From NCBI GenBank assembly GCA_001898225.1, contig MKTJ01000066.1:62001-126000 (forward strand): a DNA stretch of 64,000 nt. Direction: 5' to 3'. The translations under genes and the position numbers were made by a program. A model generated the notes under the pieces. It made no database searches, was not told the origin of the DNA, and saw only the letters and a list, made by a program, of their open reading frames with translations. Shown in pieces: positions 42,853-51,145 of the stretch. The DNA is from Chloroflexi bacterium 54-19 (lineage in GTDB: Bacteria > Chloroflexota > Chloroflexia > Chloroheliales > Chloroheliaceae). Numbering within the stretch: the first letter of the stretch is position 1; every line of letters begins with the position of its first letter.

Positions 42853-45138
42853 CTACGAATTAAGTTTGGCCCACTGGACCATAACGCCAAGTTCGCGCCG
42901 GGAGTCGGCCCCCGGTACGAAAGTGCTGGACGGCAGGATTTGAATAATTATCTGTTGGCCGGGGTTCAGGTCCGCCGGGAGCGGCAGCGTATAGGTCTGC
43001 CAGGCACGAGTGGTCTGGACCTTACCCAGCGAACGGCCATTGGCGAAAACCTCCACCACGGGCGGGGTCAGGCTGACCGGGCGGAAGCCGTTCAGGTAGA
43101 GTGAAACGGACTTTGGTTGGTTGCCCGCCGCCAGGGGGAACCGCAGACTGGCCGGTTCGCTGCCGGTCTCGCCGCGCATGTCGGTCCACCGGAAGTAGGG
43201 CGAGTTGTTATTTTCCTTTTCGTAGATGTGGAAGCCTTTGACGTAGCCCCAATCGAACTCGCCCAGGGTCAATTTGTTATCGGGCAGGGGTACGGCGGGC
43301 AGATTATCCCAGGCCCAATCGTCGGAAAAGTCGTCGAGGGCAATCTGGCGGCTGCGGAACTCGCCGTGAGCGTAATCCTCGTTACCCTGGCGCAGGTAAA
43401 TCCAGCCAAGGGCCAGGTGCGACTGGGCAATGTCCTGGCTGGTTCTGCCAATTCGGCCAATCGCGGCGTCATACTTGCCTTGCAGAGCTTCGGTCAGCCC
43501 GATGCCAATCTGGGTGGCCGGGACATAGTCGAGGGCTTGCGAGTAAGCCTGGAGCGCCTGGTCATATTTACCCTGGCGGCGCAGTTCGTCGCCCCGGACT
43601 TCGTTTTGCTGGGCGAACCAGGCCTGGACGCCAATACCGGTCTGGGCCAGGGAGCCGTCGGGCGGCAGGTAACTCAGGGCCACGATTGCCAGGAAGGCCA
43701 CCGGCATAACCAGCCCGACGACCCAGCCTAACCGTTTGACTTTGGCGGGGCGACCCGGCAATTTGAAAGGCTGTTTCAGCCAGGCCAGCGTTTCGCGGGG
43801 ATGGACCAGCACGTAGGCCGCGAAAGGAAAATAGAGATAGTAGACCGGCAACCGGAAGCGGGTCACGGCGAAAAAGGCGAAGGCCAGCGCCATGTTATAG
43901 AGAATCCAGATTACCGCGAAGCTTTTAAGGCCGTAGCGCGAACTCGGCGCGACTACCAGCCCCAGCAGGGCCAGGACCGTCACGAGTATATAGAGGGTAT
44001 CGCCTAGCAACTGGTCGGGTAGGAGCCAGGCCGGGGAAACCACCCCCCTGGTGTAAGACTCTTCCAGCCGTTCGTCGGCCCCAAAGTTAAGGTTCCAGAA
44101 GTCGAGGGTTTCCTTGATGCCTTTGCCTGCGAAGTCGAGCGGGTTCTTAAAGAGGATTTCCAGCCCCTTCTGGTAACCCAGGTTTTCCCGGTCGGCCTGG
44201 TTTTTGACCGTTTCAAGGGTCTGAGACACCAGGGCCCCGTTGCGGCCGTGCATGGCCCCCAGGTAGAAGTTGTAGCCACCGGTCGTATCAATAAACGGGC
44301 GTCCGTAAGTCTGGTAGTTGCGCAGGGCCCAGGGCGATACCGTCAGGACAAAGACGACCACGATAATAGCGCAGGGAGGCAACCAACCCCGCCAGTTGCG
44401 CCAGCCCCGCGAGATTAAAATCCAGAGGGCGATGAACGGCACGAAGCTCAAAACCTGCCCGCGTGTCAGGGCCGAAAGCCCCAGGCAGACTCCGCTCGCC
44501 AGCAGGAAAAGGGTGGGCCGGGGAAACATCCGGCTCAGGCGGTTGCGCGGTTTTTCCGGTAGGTCACCGGGCAGGTACGCCAGGTATTCGGCCAGGAAGT
44601 TAAGTGAGAGCAAAAACAGGAATAGAAAGAGGGTTTCCGAGAGCAAGAGGTACGACAGGACCGCGAACGGCCAGGCAATCGCCGCCAGCAGGGACGAAAC
44701 CAGGGCGGTCTTGCGTCCGAAAGTTTTGTGGGTCCAGCGGTGGAGCAGGTAGACTGTCGCCACGCTCAAAACCGTCTGAACGGCCCGGACAATTTCCAGG
44801 TTCTGGCCGAACCAGCGGAAGATGCCACCCAGCATCAGCACATAGAGCGGGGGCCGGACCCAGGTCGCCATATCATAAAAAGCCCACCCGCGCCCATCGG
44901 CCAGGATACTGCCAATCTGGTAATATTCGGCCTCATCGATAACGAAGCCCTGGCGCGGAGCCTGCCACCAGGCGTAGAGCCGCACCACTAAAGCCAGCCC
45001 AAGAATAGCGATTAAAAGCAAATCCGGTCGCCATTGTCGCCGCGCCGGACCGGAAGTGGCCGGTTCGGGAGTGACCGGGACCGTCTTTTCATTTACCCTC
45101 AAAAACTTAAAAACTCCACCTGAACTCTGCTTTCGCAC
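42853..45138 (-). CDS. GT39-like polytopic glycosyltransferase with C-terminal TPR and beta domain
   Basis: The 761-residue protein has about eleven membrane helices in its first 480 residues. The first extracytoplasmic loop has FVIDEAEYYQIGSILADG, with the acidic residues typical of dolichyl/polyprenyl-phosphate-sugar transferases, followed by WVRPPLYVLMLGGIF. The C-terminal part holds TPR-like units (about 515-600, GKYDQALQAYSQALDYV and GKYDAAIGRI). A last beta-rich domain ends in VPGADSRRELGVMVQW. The GTG start lacks a clear ribosome-binding site. The nucleotide-sugar dehydrogenase gene upstream suggests a shared role in surface glycan assembly. Confidence 0.8.
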   Translation of the reverse strand: MRKQSSGGVFKFLRVNEKTVPVTPEPATSGPARRQWRPDLLLIAILGLALVVRLYAWWQAPRQGFVIDEAEYYQIGSILADGRGWAFYDMATWVRPPLYVLMLGGIFRWFGQNLEIVRAVQTVLSVATVYLLHRWTHKTFGRKTALVSSLLAAIAWPFAVLSYLLLSETLFLFLFLLSLNFLAEYLAYLPGDLPEKPRNRLSRMFPRPTLFLLASGVCLGLSALTRGQVLSFVPFIALWILISRGWRNWRGWLPPCAIIVVVFVLTVSPWALRNYQTYGRPFIDTTGGYNFYLGAMHGRNGALVSQTLETVKNQADRENLGYQKGLEILFKNPLDFAGKGIKETLDFWNLNFGADERLEESYTRGVVSPAWLLPDQLLGDTLYILVTVLALLGLVVAPSSRYGLKSFAVIWILYNMALAFAFFAVTRFRLPVYYLYFPFAAYVLVHPRETLAWLKQPFKLPGRPAKVKRLGWVVGLVMPVAFLAIVALSYLPPDGSLAQTGIGVQAWFAQQNEVRGDELRRQGKYDQALQAYSQALDYVPATQIGIGLTEALQGKYDAAIGRIGRTSQDIAQSHLALGWIYLRQGNEDYAHGEFRSRQIALDDFSDDWAWDNLPAVPLPDNKLTLGEFDWGYVKGFHIYEKENNNSPYFRWTDMRGETGSEPASLRFPLAAGNQPKSVSLYLNGFRPVSLTPPVVEVFANGRSLGKVQTTRAWQTYTLPLPADLNPGQQIIIQILPSSTFVPGADSRRELGVMVQWAKLNS

Positions 45139-45206
45139 CGGGCCTGGAAAATTTGCGCCTTGAGTTAAGCCAAATTCAAAGGGCAGCCAGCCCGGCGAAA
45201 GTCCTG

Positions 45207-46550
45207 CTAAAGTAAAATAATATTTTCGCGACTATCGTGATAGGACGCCAGGGCATTGCGCGTATCCACCACCAGCGGCGCATTTTTCACAATCATCTCG
45301 TAGTCGAAGGCGGTGTGGTCGGTCACGATGATGGCGCAATCACACCCGGCCAGCGACTCCGGGGTCAGTTCTACCGACTTCAAGCTATGAGTGGCGGTAT
45401 TGAACTGGATCCCGGCGATAAACTCGGTGCCGGGGTTAAATTCGGGCACGTGTGGGTCGCTATAGGTCACTTCGGCCCCGTCGTGCTGGAGCAGTTCGAC
45501 AATTTTGATGGCCGGAGATTCGCGCAAATCGGCCACGTCTTTTTTGTAGGCCACGCCGAGCAGCAATATTTTGGCCCCGTTGAGACTCTTACGGTGGCGG
45601 TTAAGGGCGCGCATCGCCAGTTCTCGGACGTAATGGGGCATTTGCAAATTTATCTCCCCGGCTAACTCGATAAACCGGGTATTGAACTCGAACTCGCGGG
45701 CTTTCCAGGTCAGGTAGAAGGGGTCCACCGGGATACAGTGGCCGCCCACGCCCGGCCCCGGCGTAAACTTCATAAAGCCGTAGGGCTTGGTCCCGGCAGC
45801 GTCGAGGACTTCCCAGACGTTAAGGCCCATCCGGTCGCACAGCAGGCTCATCTCGTTGACAAGGGCCACGTTGACTACCCGGAAGACATTCTCGAACAGC
45901 TTGGACATTTCGGCTACCCGCGCCGACGATACCGGCACGACTTTTTCGATGACCTGGGCGTAAAGATTCCGGGCGGCTTCCAGGCAGGCCGGGGTCACGC
46001 CGCCGACCACTTTGGGGGTATTCTCGAACCGCCAGCCCTTGCTGTTGATGCTGCCGGGGTCAATTCGTTCGGGGGAAAAGGCCAGGTAAAAATCCTCCCC
46101 GACTTTAAGGCCGCCCGCTTCGAGCATTGGCTGTAAAACTTCTTCGGTAGTGCCAGGGTAGGTGGTGCTTTCCAGGATGATAAGCTGGTTTTTCTGCAAA
46201 TAGCGAGCAACCTGGTTGGTAGCGGCACGGACCGCCGTCAGGTCGGGGTCGCGGGTCTGGTTGAGGGGGGTCGGCACCGCGATAATGATGACATCCTGGG
46301 CGGCCAGGGCGCTAAAGTCGGTGGTGGCCCGGAAGTGCCCGGAGGCTTCCAGGGGCAAAAGGCGGTCCCCCGGTACGTCTTCGATATAACTTTCACCCCG
46401 TTTAAGCTGAGCTACCTTGTCTTTAGCAACATCAAAACCGGTCACGCGGAAACCTTTTTCCGCAAAAGCAACCGCGATAGGCAAGCCTACATAACCAAGC
46501 CCGACTATACCTATTTTAGCGTGCTTCGATTTTATTTTTTCAGTTAGCAT
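45207..46550 (-). CDS. Nucleotide-sugar dehydrogenase (WbpA/WecC-type)
   Basis: The 447-residue enzyme oxidises a UDP-hexose or UDP-HexNAc to the uronic acid with two NAD. It has the Rossmann start IGIVGLGYVGLPIAVAF (about 14-30), STTYPGTTEEVLQPML, EMSKLFENVFRVVNVALVNE and the catalytic Cys near residue 269 in GVGGHCIPVDP. The C-terminal KKDVADLRESPAIKIVELL segment is also typical. The SPERIDPGS block fits the N-acetylhexosamine group rather than plain UDP-glucose dehydrogenase, but the substrate is not certain. It precedes the large GT39-like gene on the same strand. Confidence 0.9.
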   Translation of the reverse strand: MLTEKIKSKHAKIGIVGLGYVGLPIAVAFAEKGFRVTGFDVAKDKVAQLKRGESYIEDVPGDRLLPLEASGHFRATTDFSALAAQDVIIIAVPTPLNQTRDPDLTAVRAATNQVARYLQKNQLIILESTTYPGTTEEVLQPMLEAGGLKVGEDFYLAFSPERIDPGSINSKGWRFENTPKVVGGVTPACLEAARNLYAQVIEKVVPVSSARVAEMSKLFENVFRVVNVALVNEMSLLCDRMGLNVWEVLDAAGTKPYGFMKFTPGPGVGGHCIPVDPFYLTWKAREFEFNTRFIELAGEINLQMPHYVRELAMRALNRHRKSLNGAKILLLGVAYKKDVADLRESPAIKIVELLQHDGAEVTYSDPHVPEFNPGTEFIAGIQFNTATHSLKSVELTPESLAGCDCAIIVTDHTAFDYEMIVKNAPLVVDTRNALASYHDSRENIILL

Positions 46551-46754
46551 TATTTATTCTCGAAATTTTCCAAATCGCCCCAGACGTCAGGGGTTGTCCA
46601 GTTCGCTCGTAACTGCCGGGAGAAGCAAAACCGCTGCAAGCCCCAGAATTATACCATAATCCAGGCGGGCGGACTTTTAGCAAGAATCTGCCTAAAAGTA
46701 CTTTAGCGGCGTTACTGTCTGCCTGTTACAATGAACCAGCAGCCCGAAAGGTTG

Positions 46755-46763
46755 TGGTATACT
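46755..46763 (+). promoter_or_regulatory. Extended -10 promoter for ispE
   Basis: TGGTATACT fits the TGn extended -10 pattern, 47 bases before the ispE ATG. Confidence 0.55.
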
Positions 46764-46810
46764 TTGGGCGGAAATCGCCACGACACCAATGTTAAAGGAG
46801 CAAGCCAGGC

Positions 46811-47695
46811 ATGGCCGAAAATTCGCCGGAGCAAGAGCAAGAGGTTTATCTCGCCCCCGCTAAAATCAATCTCAGTCTGGAAGTTTTGAACAGGCGTCCG
46901 GATGGTTTTCACGAAATTATTACCGTGATGCAGACTATCGGCCTGGCCGACCGAATATTTGTTAAACCGGCGGCGGACTTGCAGTTCGATTGTAACCAGC
47001 CGGAACTGGTCGTGGAAGAAAACCTGGTCTGGCGGGCAGCGCTCCTGTTACACGAAATGTGCGAACCCTCCCGGCAGCGTGGGGCCGACCTCTACCTCGA
47101 AAAGAATATCCCGGTCAAGGCCGGGCTCGGTGGCGGGAGCAGCGACGCGGCCACGACCCTGTTGGCTCTCAACACTCTCTGGGAAATGAACCTGGATGAA
47201 GACCGGCTTATCGAACTGGCGGCTGAACTCGGTTCGGATGTCCCCTTCTTTATAAAGGGCGGGACGGTCCTGGCGGAAGGGCGCGGCGAACGGCTGGAAG
47301 CCCTGCCCGGTCTGCCACCTTCCTGGCTGGTGCTGCTATTCCCCCAGATTGACCTGCCCGAAAACAAGACCCGCGAACTCTACCGCATGCTCGACCGCAA
47401 CGACTTCAGCAGCGGCGGAGTCACGCGGGCGCTGGTCCGGGCCATCACGCGGCGGGAGCGCCCCTCCCAATCGCTCTTTTTTAACAGCTTCGAGCGGGTG
47501 GTCTACGAACGCTTCCCCCGCCTCGATTACTTCCGGCAGGCGATGGTTGAGGCCGGGGCCGATTACGTCCGGGTATCGGGCAGCGGGCCGACCCTTTACA
47601 CCCTCCTGACCGACGAAGCCGACGCCCAGGATATTGCCGCGAACCTGACCGAGAACGGTTTCGTGGCGGCGGTAGCCCCAACCTTTCAGCCTTAA
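46811..47695 (+). CDS. ispE: 4-diphosphocytidyl-2-C-methyl-D-erythritol kinase
   Basis: IspE phosphorylates CDP-methylerythritol in the MEP route to isoprenoids, which also feeds the carotenoid desaturase product in this window. The 294-residue protein is a GHMP kinase. It has APAKINLSLEVLNRRPDGFHEI (15-36) with the catalytic Lys18 region, the ATP loop VKAGLGGGSSDAATT (102-116), LGSDVPFFIKGGT and the C-terminal RVSGSGPTLYTL. The ATG follows AAAGGAG by ten bases, and an extended -10 is just upstream. It appears to be a single-gene unit followed by a repeat-rich gap. Confidence 0.95.
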   Translation: MAENSPEQEQEVYLAPAKINLSLEVLNRRPDGFHEIITVMQTIGLADRIFVKPAADLQFDCNQPELVVEENLVWRAALLLHEMCEPSRQRGADLYLEKNIPVKAGLGGGSSDAATTLLALNTLWEMNLDEDRLIELAAELGSDVPFFIKGGTVLAEGRGERLEALPGLPPSWLVLLFPQIDLPENKTRELYRMLDRNDFSSGGVTRALVRAITRRERPSQSLFFNSFERVVYERFPRLDYFRQAMVEAGADYVRVSGSGPTLYTLLTDEADAQDIAANLTENGFVAAVAPTFQP

Positions 47696-48155
47696 AAGAG
47701 TAGTCAGAAGTCAGTTTTTCATCCCTCGCATTACTTTTATTGTTTGTGTCCTGTAGCTGTCACCCCGAACCCCGGTACCCGCCCTGCGGGTGTGAGCGAA
47801 GCGGAGGCACCCGGAGGGTACCCGCCGCGCCGCTGGCGTTTTATACGGCCTTCAATTTGTCATTGCGTAAGCCGCCACATAATGACAACCTTTGCCAATC
47901 AAGCCCCTTTACCCGACATATCCCTTATTAAAAGGTTGAAGAACTCCTTTACTTATCAGTATCAAAGGAGTGACGAAATCGCCACGGTTTTATTTTAGGT
48001 TCGCTTTGGAGTAAAATTGCCACCGTCCGGGGTCCGCCCGGTATTCCTTTTTAGCAAAATAATTTTCCCGGCCCAACTTCCGGGGCGTAAAAAGACCCGT
48101 AACTGAGAAAGGTTATTTAGCGGCTGGCAGGTTTTTCTACTGCCCCCGCAACCCT
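47696..48155. other. 460-base repeat-bearing intergenic region
   Basis: The gap starts with AGTAGTCAGAAGTCAG, similar to the text at 3410-3438. It then carries a dispersed element (47755-47890). The remaining part is low in coding signals. No gene is seen. The DUF92 gene that follows has no clear promoter or ribosome-binding site. Confidence 0.45.
47755..47890. repeat. Dispersed TTGTCATT-type intergenic element, copy 1
   Basis: The element contains a hairpin ACCCGC-CCT-GCGGGT, the phrase GTGAGCGAAGCGGAGG, a CCGCGCCGCTGGCG block and TTGTCATTGCGTAAGCCGC (47857-47875). The last string matches, in reverse, 57112-57130 at 17 of 19 positions. Confidence 0.55.
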
Positions 48156-49001
48156 ATGAATCCAGTGATTTGGCGGCTGGTCGCCGGACTCGTTTTAAGT
48201 ACCCTTATCGGTCTGGTGGCTTATCGCAAACAGGCCCTTTCCGGTAGTGGCGTGGCCGGGGCCATCATTACGGGAAGTTGCATTTTCGGGTTTGGTGGCT
48301 GGGTCTGGGGTTTGACTCTGATAGCCTTCTTTGTCTACGGCACGCTGCTATCCCGGTTCAAAGAGCGGCAAAAAGAGAAGGTCGCCGCCGAGAAGTTCGA
48401 GAAGGGGAGTCGCCGCGACCTGGGTCAGGCCCTGGCGAACGGCGGTGTGGGAGCTATCCTGGCGGTCCTGTCTTTTATAAGCCCGGACAACGGCTGGCTT
48501 TTCGCCGGGTTTATCGGGGCGATGGCGACCGTCAACGCGGATACCTGGGCAACCGAACTCGGCGTCTTGAGCCGTTCCGCCCCGCGCCTGCTTACCACCG
48601 GACGCCAGGTGCCGCCCGGCACCAGCGGCGGCATCACGGCTTTAGGGACGCTGGCAACCGTCCTGGGGGGTCTGGCAATCGGCCTGACCGCCTGGGCTTT
48701 GCTCGTAGGGAAGTCCTGGCTGCAACCGGGGACGGATTGGGCCGGGTCCTGGTGGTTGGTGCCGGTCGGGGCCGCCGCCGGGTTGGTGGGGTCGTTGGCG
48801 GACAGTTTGCTGGGCGCGACCGTCCAGGCCATGTATACCCAGGCCGGGACCGGGCAGGCTACCGAGAAGAAATTCGACCGCCAGCACCGTCTCAACCCTT
48901 TCCGGCGCGGCTGGCCCTTTATGAACAACGATGCGGTTAACTTTTGCAGTTCCGTAATCGGGGCCGCGGGAGCTGCCGCGCTCTATCTTTTATTGGTATA
49001 A
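48156..49001 (+). CDS. DUF92 integral membrane protein
   Basis: The 281-residue protein has about six membrane helices and the DUF92 landmarks: SGSGVAGAIITGSCIFGFGGWVWG, then RDLGQALANGGVGAILAVL, GFIGAMATVNADTWATELGVLS and PPGTSGGITALGTLA. A C-terminal NNDAVNFCSSVIGA follows. Plant relatives such as VTE6 are phytyl-phosphate kinases, so CTP- or ATP-dependent lipid phosphate kinase activity is plausible, with isoprenoid alcohols as possible substrates. The location next to ispE fits an isoprenoid theme, but that is inference. The stop codon overlaps the promoter of the small gene that follows. Confidence 0.85.
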   Translation: MNPVIWRLVAGLVLSTLIGLVAYRKQALSGSGVAGAIITGSCIFGFGGWVWGLTLIAFFVYGTLLSRFKERQKEKVAAEKFEKGSRRDLGQALANGGVGAILAVLSFISPDNGWLFAGFIGAMATVNADTWATELGVLSRSAPRLLTTGRQVPPGTSGGITALGTLATVLGGLAIGLTAWALLVGKSWLQPGTDWAGSWWLVPVGAAAGLVGSLADSLLGATVQAMYTQAGTGQATEKKFDRQHRLNPFRRGWPFMNNDAVNFCSSVIGAAGAAALYLLLV

Positions 49002-49002
49002 T
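48994..49002 (+). promoter_or_regulatory. Extended -10 promoter of the 29-residue gene
   Basis: TGGTATAAT overlaps the TAA stop of the DUF92 gene, 41 bases before the small ATG. Confidence 0.55.
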
Positions 49003-49043
49003 ATTGGCCTACCCAATTTTCAAGGTTGAAAGGAGCAAAACAA

Positions 49044-49133
49044 ATGTCCATGCAACTCAAAGGCAACCGTCCCAAACCGGAGAAGAAAAAACCGCCCAAA
49101 CCGAAAGAGGATAAAAAGGGCGGTACCAAATAG
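49044..49133 (+). CDS. 29-residue Lys/Pro-rich basic protein
   Basis: This tiny ORF has an excellent AAAGGAG (49029-49035), its own extended -10 promoter and a strong terminator 18 bases after the stop, so it has a complete expression unit. The product is highly basic: MSMQLKGNRPKPEKKKPP, then KPKEDKKGGTK. It has no hydrophobic segment. It may bind nucleic acid or an acidic partner; this is a guess. The whole unit fits in about 190 bases. Confidence 0.7.
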   Translation: MSMQLKGNRPKPEKKKPPKPKEDKKGGTK

Positions 49134-49151
49134 CTTTGTTTTTCCCGAAAA

Positions 49152-49180
49152 CCGGGCCAGCACCAGCGGCCCGGCTTTTT
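49152..49180 (+). terminator. Terminator of the 29-residue gene
   Basis: CCGGGCC (49152-49158) pairs perfectly with GGCCCGG (49168-49174) around a nine-base loop, followed by C and five T residues. It touches the 3' end of the convergent nucleotidyltransferase gene. Confidence 0.85.
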
Positions 49181-49952
49181 ATTTGTTTTTTATAAAATCG
49201 GCGGCAAACTCCACGAAATTGACCGCTTCCGGGTAGGTGGTTTCGGGTTCGACCGCCTGATTACGGTAGTCTTCCCGCCAGTCGAGGGCTTTCTGGATAA
49301 TCCCGGCCTTTTCGGGGAAACGCGCCTGGGCCCAGCGAGCCGCCGCTTTTTTCGAGACCTGTTCGCCCGTTTCAACCGCCCGCAAAGCCCGGCACATGGT
49401 CAGGATGGTATAGGCCTGGTAGGGCCGGGAGGCGCGAGTATGGACCACGTACTCGCGCCATTCCTCTACCTGCGCCTTGACCCAGGCCACGAATTCTTGC
49501 TGTGAAACCGGCTCGATTAGCGTTTTGAAGTCGGGACCGTATAGCTTCCGGCCTTTCTCCTGCACCACGTACCAGTTAATCAGCCAGTCGTATCCGGCGT
49601 CTTTGAGGTTAAAGGGTTCACCGGGGCTGATTACCGCAATCGGGCTGCGGGCCGTCTTGAAAGTTTGCAAGCCTCGCACCGAATAGTAGGCGATTTCCAG
49701 GCGGTCGTCCCAGCGAGGGTAGTCTTGCAAGAAAGCCCGGTGCATTTTGTCGAGCCGCCCGAATTCTTCCAGGTCGAGGTCGCCCTCCGTAAGGGCCAGC
49801 AAGTCAATATCGCTGATGTCGGAGTCGAAATCGCCCCAGACCAGCGAGCCGTACAGGTAGAGCCCCACCAGTTTATGGCCCAGGGTTTGCCGCATCCGGT
49901 TTAGCAGGTCCGCCAGTAACCGGTTGATGTCGTCGTACTCGGTTGGGTTCAT
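49179..49952 (-). CDS. Nucleotidyltransferase-fold protein, aminoglycoside-adenylyltransferase-like
   Basis: The protein has the polymerase-beta-like motif LYLYGSLVWGDFDSDISDIDLL (about 31-52), with GS and the DxD pair typical of ANT(3'')/AadA and DUF4111 proteins. A helical C-terminal domain follows, with TILTMCRALRAVETGEQVSKKAAARWA, also typical of AadA-like enzymes. I chose ATG 49952 because AGGGA lies eight bases upstream; a TTG at 49970 is the longer option. The length is 257 residues. Resistance to streptomycin/spectinomycin is possible but chromosomal members of this family often have other or unknown roles. Confidence 0.82.
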   Translation of the reverse strand: MNPTEYDDINRLLADLLNRMRQTLGHKLVGLYLYGSLVWGDFDSDISDIDLLALTEGDLDLEEFGRLDKMHRAFLQDYPRWDDRLEIAYYSVRGLQTFKTARSPIAVISPGEPFNLKDAGYDWLINWYVVQEKGRKLYGPDFKTLIEPVSQQEFVAWVKAQVEEWREYVVHTRASRPYQAYTILTMCRALRAVETGEQVSKKAAARWAQARFPEKAGIIQKALDWREDYRNQAVEPETTYPEAVNFVEFAADFIKNK

Positions 49953-50077
49953 GTCACTTTCCCTATCCAAAAATGTTCACCCTAATTTTACTATATACAC
50001 ACTATTTCCCCGGTTTTATCGGCTAAACTCTACCTAAAGAGGATTGATTCCCGTCCCCGGTGGGTGGGAAGGAGTTT

Positions 50078-50099
50078 GCTTCGAAGCAGGCAAAGCCTG
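50078..50099 (+). promoter_or_regulatory. Possible leader hairpins of the Rieske oxygenase gene
   Basis: A palindrome GCTTCGAAGC (50078-50087) is followed by CAGGC-AAA-GCCTG (50087-50099) and then TTTAATT, 20 bases before the ATG. The two share a base, so they are alternative folds. The evidence for regulation is weak. Confidence 0.3.
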
Positions 50100-50118
50100 T
50101 TTAATTAAGAGGTGTGCA

Positions 50119-51132
50119 ATGTATATTCCTAATCAATGGTACGCAATTTTAGAAACGGACGAACTTAAGACTGACCAGCCCAGTTCTTTCAGGCGGCTAG
50201 GGGTTGACTTGGTGGGTTGGCGCGATAGCGAAGGGGCGCCGGTTGTGATGGAAGACCGCTGCGCCCACCGCCAGGTAAAGCTGAGCCTCGGTAAAATTCA
50301 AGATAATTGTATCGAGTGTCCTTTTCACGGCTTCCGTTACGATAGCGAAGGCGCTTGCCGTCTTATCCCCGCTAACGGTAAAAACGGCCCGGTCCCCCGG
50401 ATTTTTCAGGTCAAAACCTACCCGGTCCGGGAGGAACACGGGTTTATCTGGCTCTGGAACGGTGAAGCCCGGCCTGAATACCCGCCCGTACCTTTCTTTG
50501 ATGAGCTTAACGCCTTTACCTACGCGACTTTACGCAAACCCTGGCCGGTCGACCACTCGCGGGCTATCGAAAACCAGCTTGACGTGGCCCATTTGCCTTT
50601 CGTCCACGCTACCACAATTGGCCGGGGTGGTCGAACCCTGGTAGACGGGCCCTTTAGCAAGCTTGAAGGCAACGCTTTGTACGTATGGACCAGGACCGAG
50701 CTTGATGTCGGCCAGGTTGCCCCCAAACCTGCCCAACTGCACCAACCGGAGAGCCCGTGGGGTTTGTGCTTCAAATTCCCGAATATCTGGACCCTGCGGA
50801 TTTCGGAGCAACTGCGCATTATGGTAGCTTTTGCCCCGGTAGACGACGAAAATACCATGATGTACGTCCGCTTTTATCATAACCTGGTGAAAAATCCCCT
50901 GGCCCGCCGGTTTATCGCCAAAGCGGGCGCGCTGGGTAACAACCGGATTTTGAAGCAGGACGAGCGCGTGGTCTTTACGCACCAGCCCAGGGCCGGGGGC
51001 CTCGACTCCGGTGACAAATATATCCCGGCAGACCGGCCTATTTTGCTCTATTACCAGCGACGCGAACAACTAATCGCGGAAGCTGACAATCTCGTTTTGC
51101 TTGAAGAACCTGCCGGGAAACAGGCCGGTTAA
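50119..51132 (+). CDS. Rieske-type aromatic ring-hydroxylating oxygenase
   Basis: The N-terminal Rieske domain has the [2Fe-2S] ligands Cys48-x-His50 and Cys67-x2-His70 (RCAH and CPFHG). The catalytic domain has the mononuclear iron motif NQLDVAHLPFVHATTIG, with Asp155, His158 and His163. It ends with a segment that is probably the C-terminal cap. It resembles vanillate demethylase and pheophorbide oxygenase-like members. I chose the ATG at 50119, which has AGAGGTG just upstream; the frame continues to 50044 but adds an unlikely Cys-rich tail. The length is 337 residues. No reductase gene is next to it, so electrons must come from elsewhere. The substrate is unknown. Confidence 0.88.
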   Translation: MYIPNQWYAILETDELKTDQPSSFRRLGVDLVGWRDSEGAPVVMEDRCAHRQVKLSLGKIQDNCIECPFHGFRYDSEGACRLIPANGKNGPVPRIFQVKTYPVREEHGFIWLWNGEARPEYPPVPFFDELNAFTYATLRKPWPVDHSRAIENQLDVAHLPFVHATTIGRGGRTLVDGPFSKLEGNALYVWTRTELDVGQVAPKPAQLHQPESPWGLCFKFPNIWTLRISEQLRIMVAFAPVDDENTMMYVRFYHNLVKNPLARRFIAKAGALGNNRILKQDERVVFTHQPRAGGLDSGDKYIPADRPILLYYQRREQLIAEADNLVLLEEPAGKQAG

Positions 51133-51145
51133 GCCCCACGAACCC

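Noticed and set aside
46871-47120. A search for tRNA-like cloverleaves and rRNA in the gaps, including around ispE.
   Set aside because: No stretch shows a T-psi-C-like GGTTCRANYCC arm with matching acceptor stems by eye. I therefore report none, but a tRNA scan was not possible.
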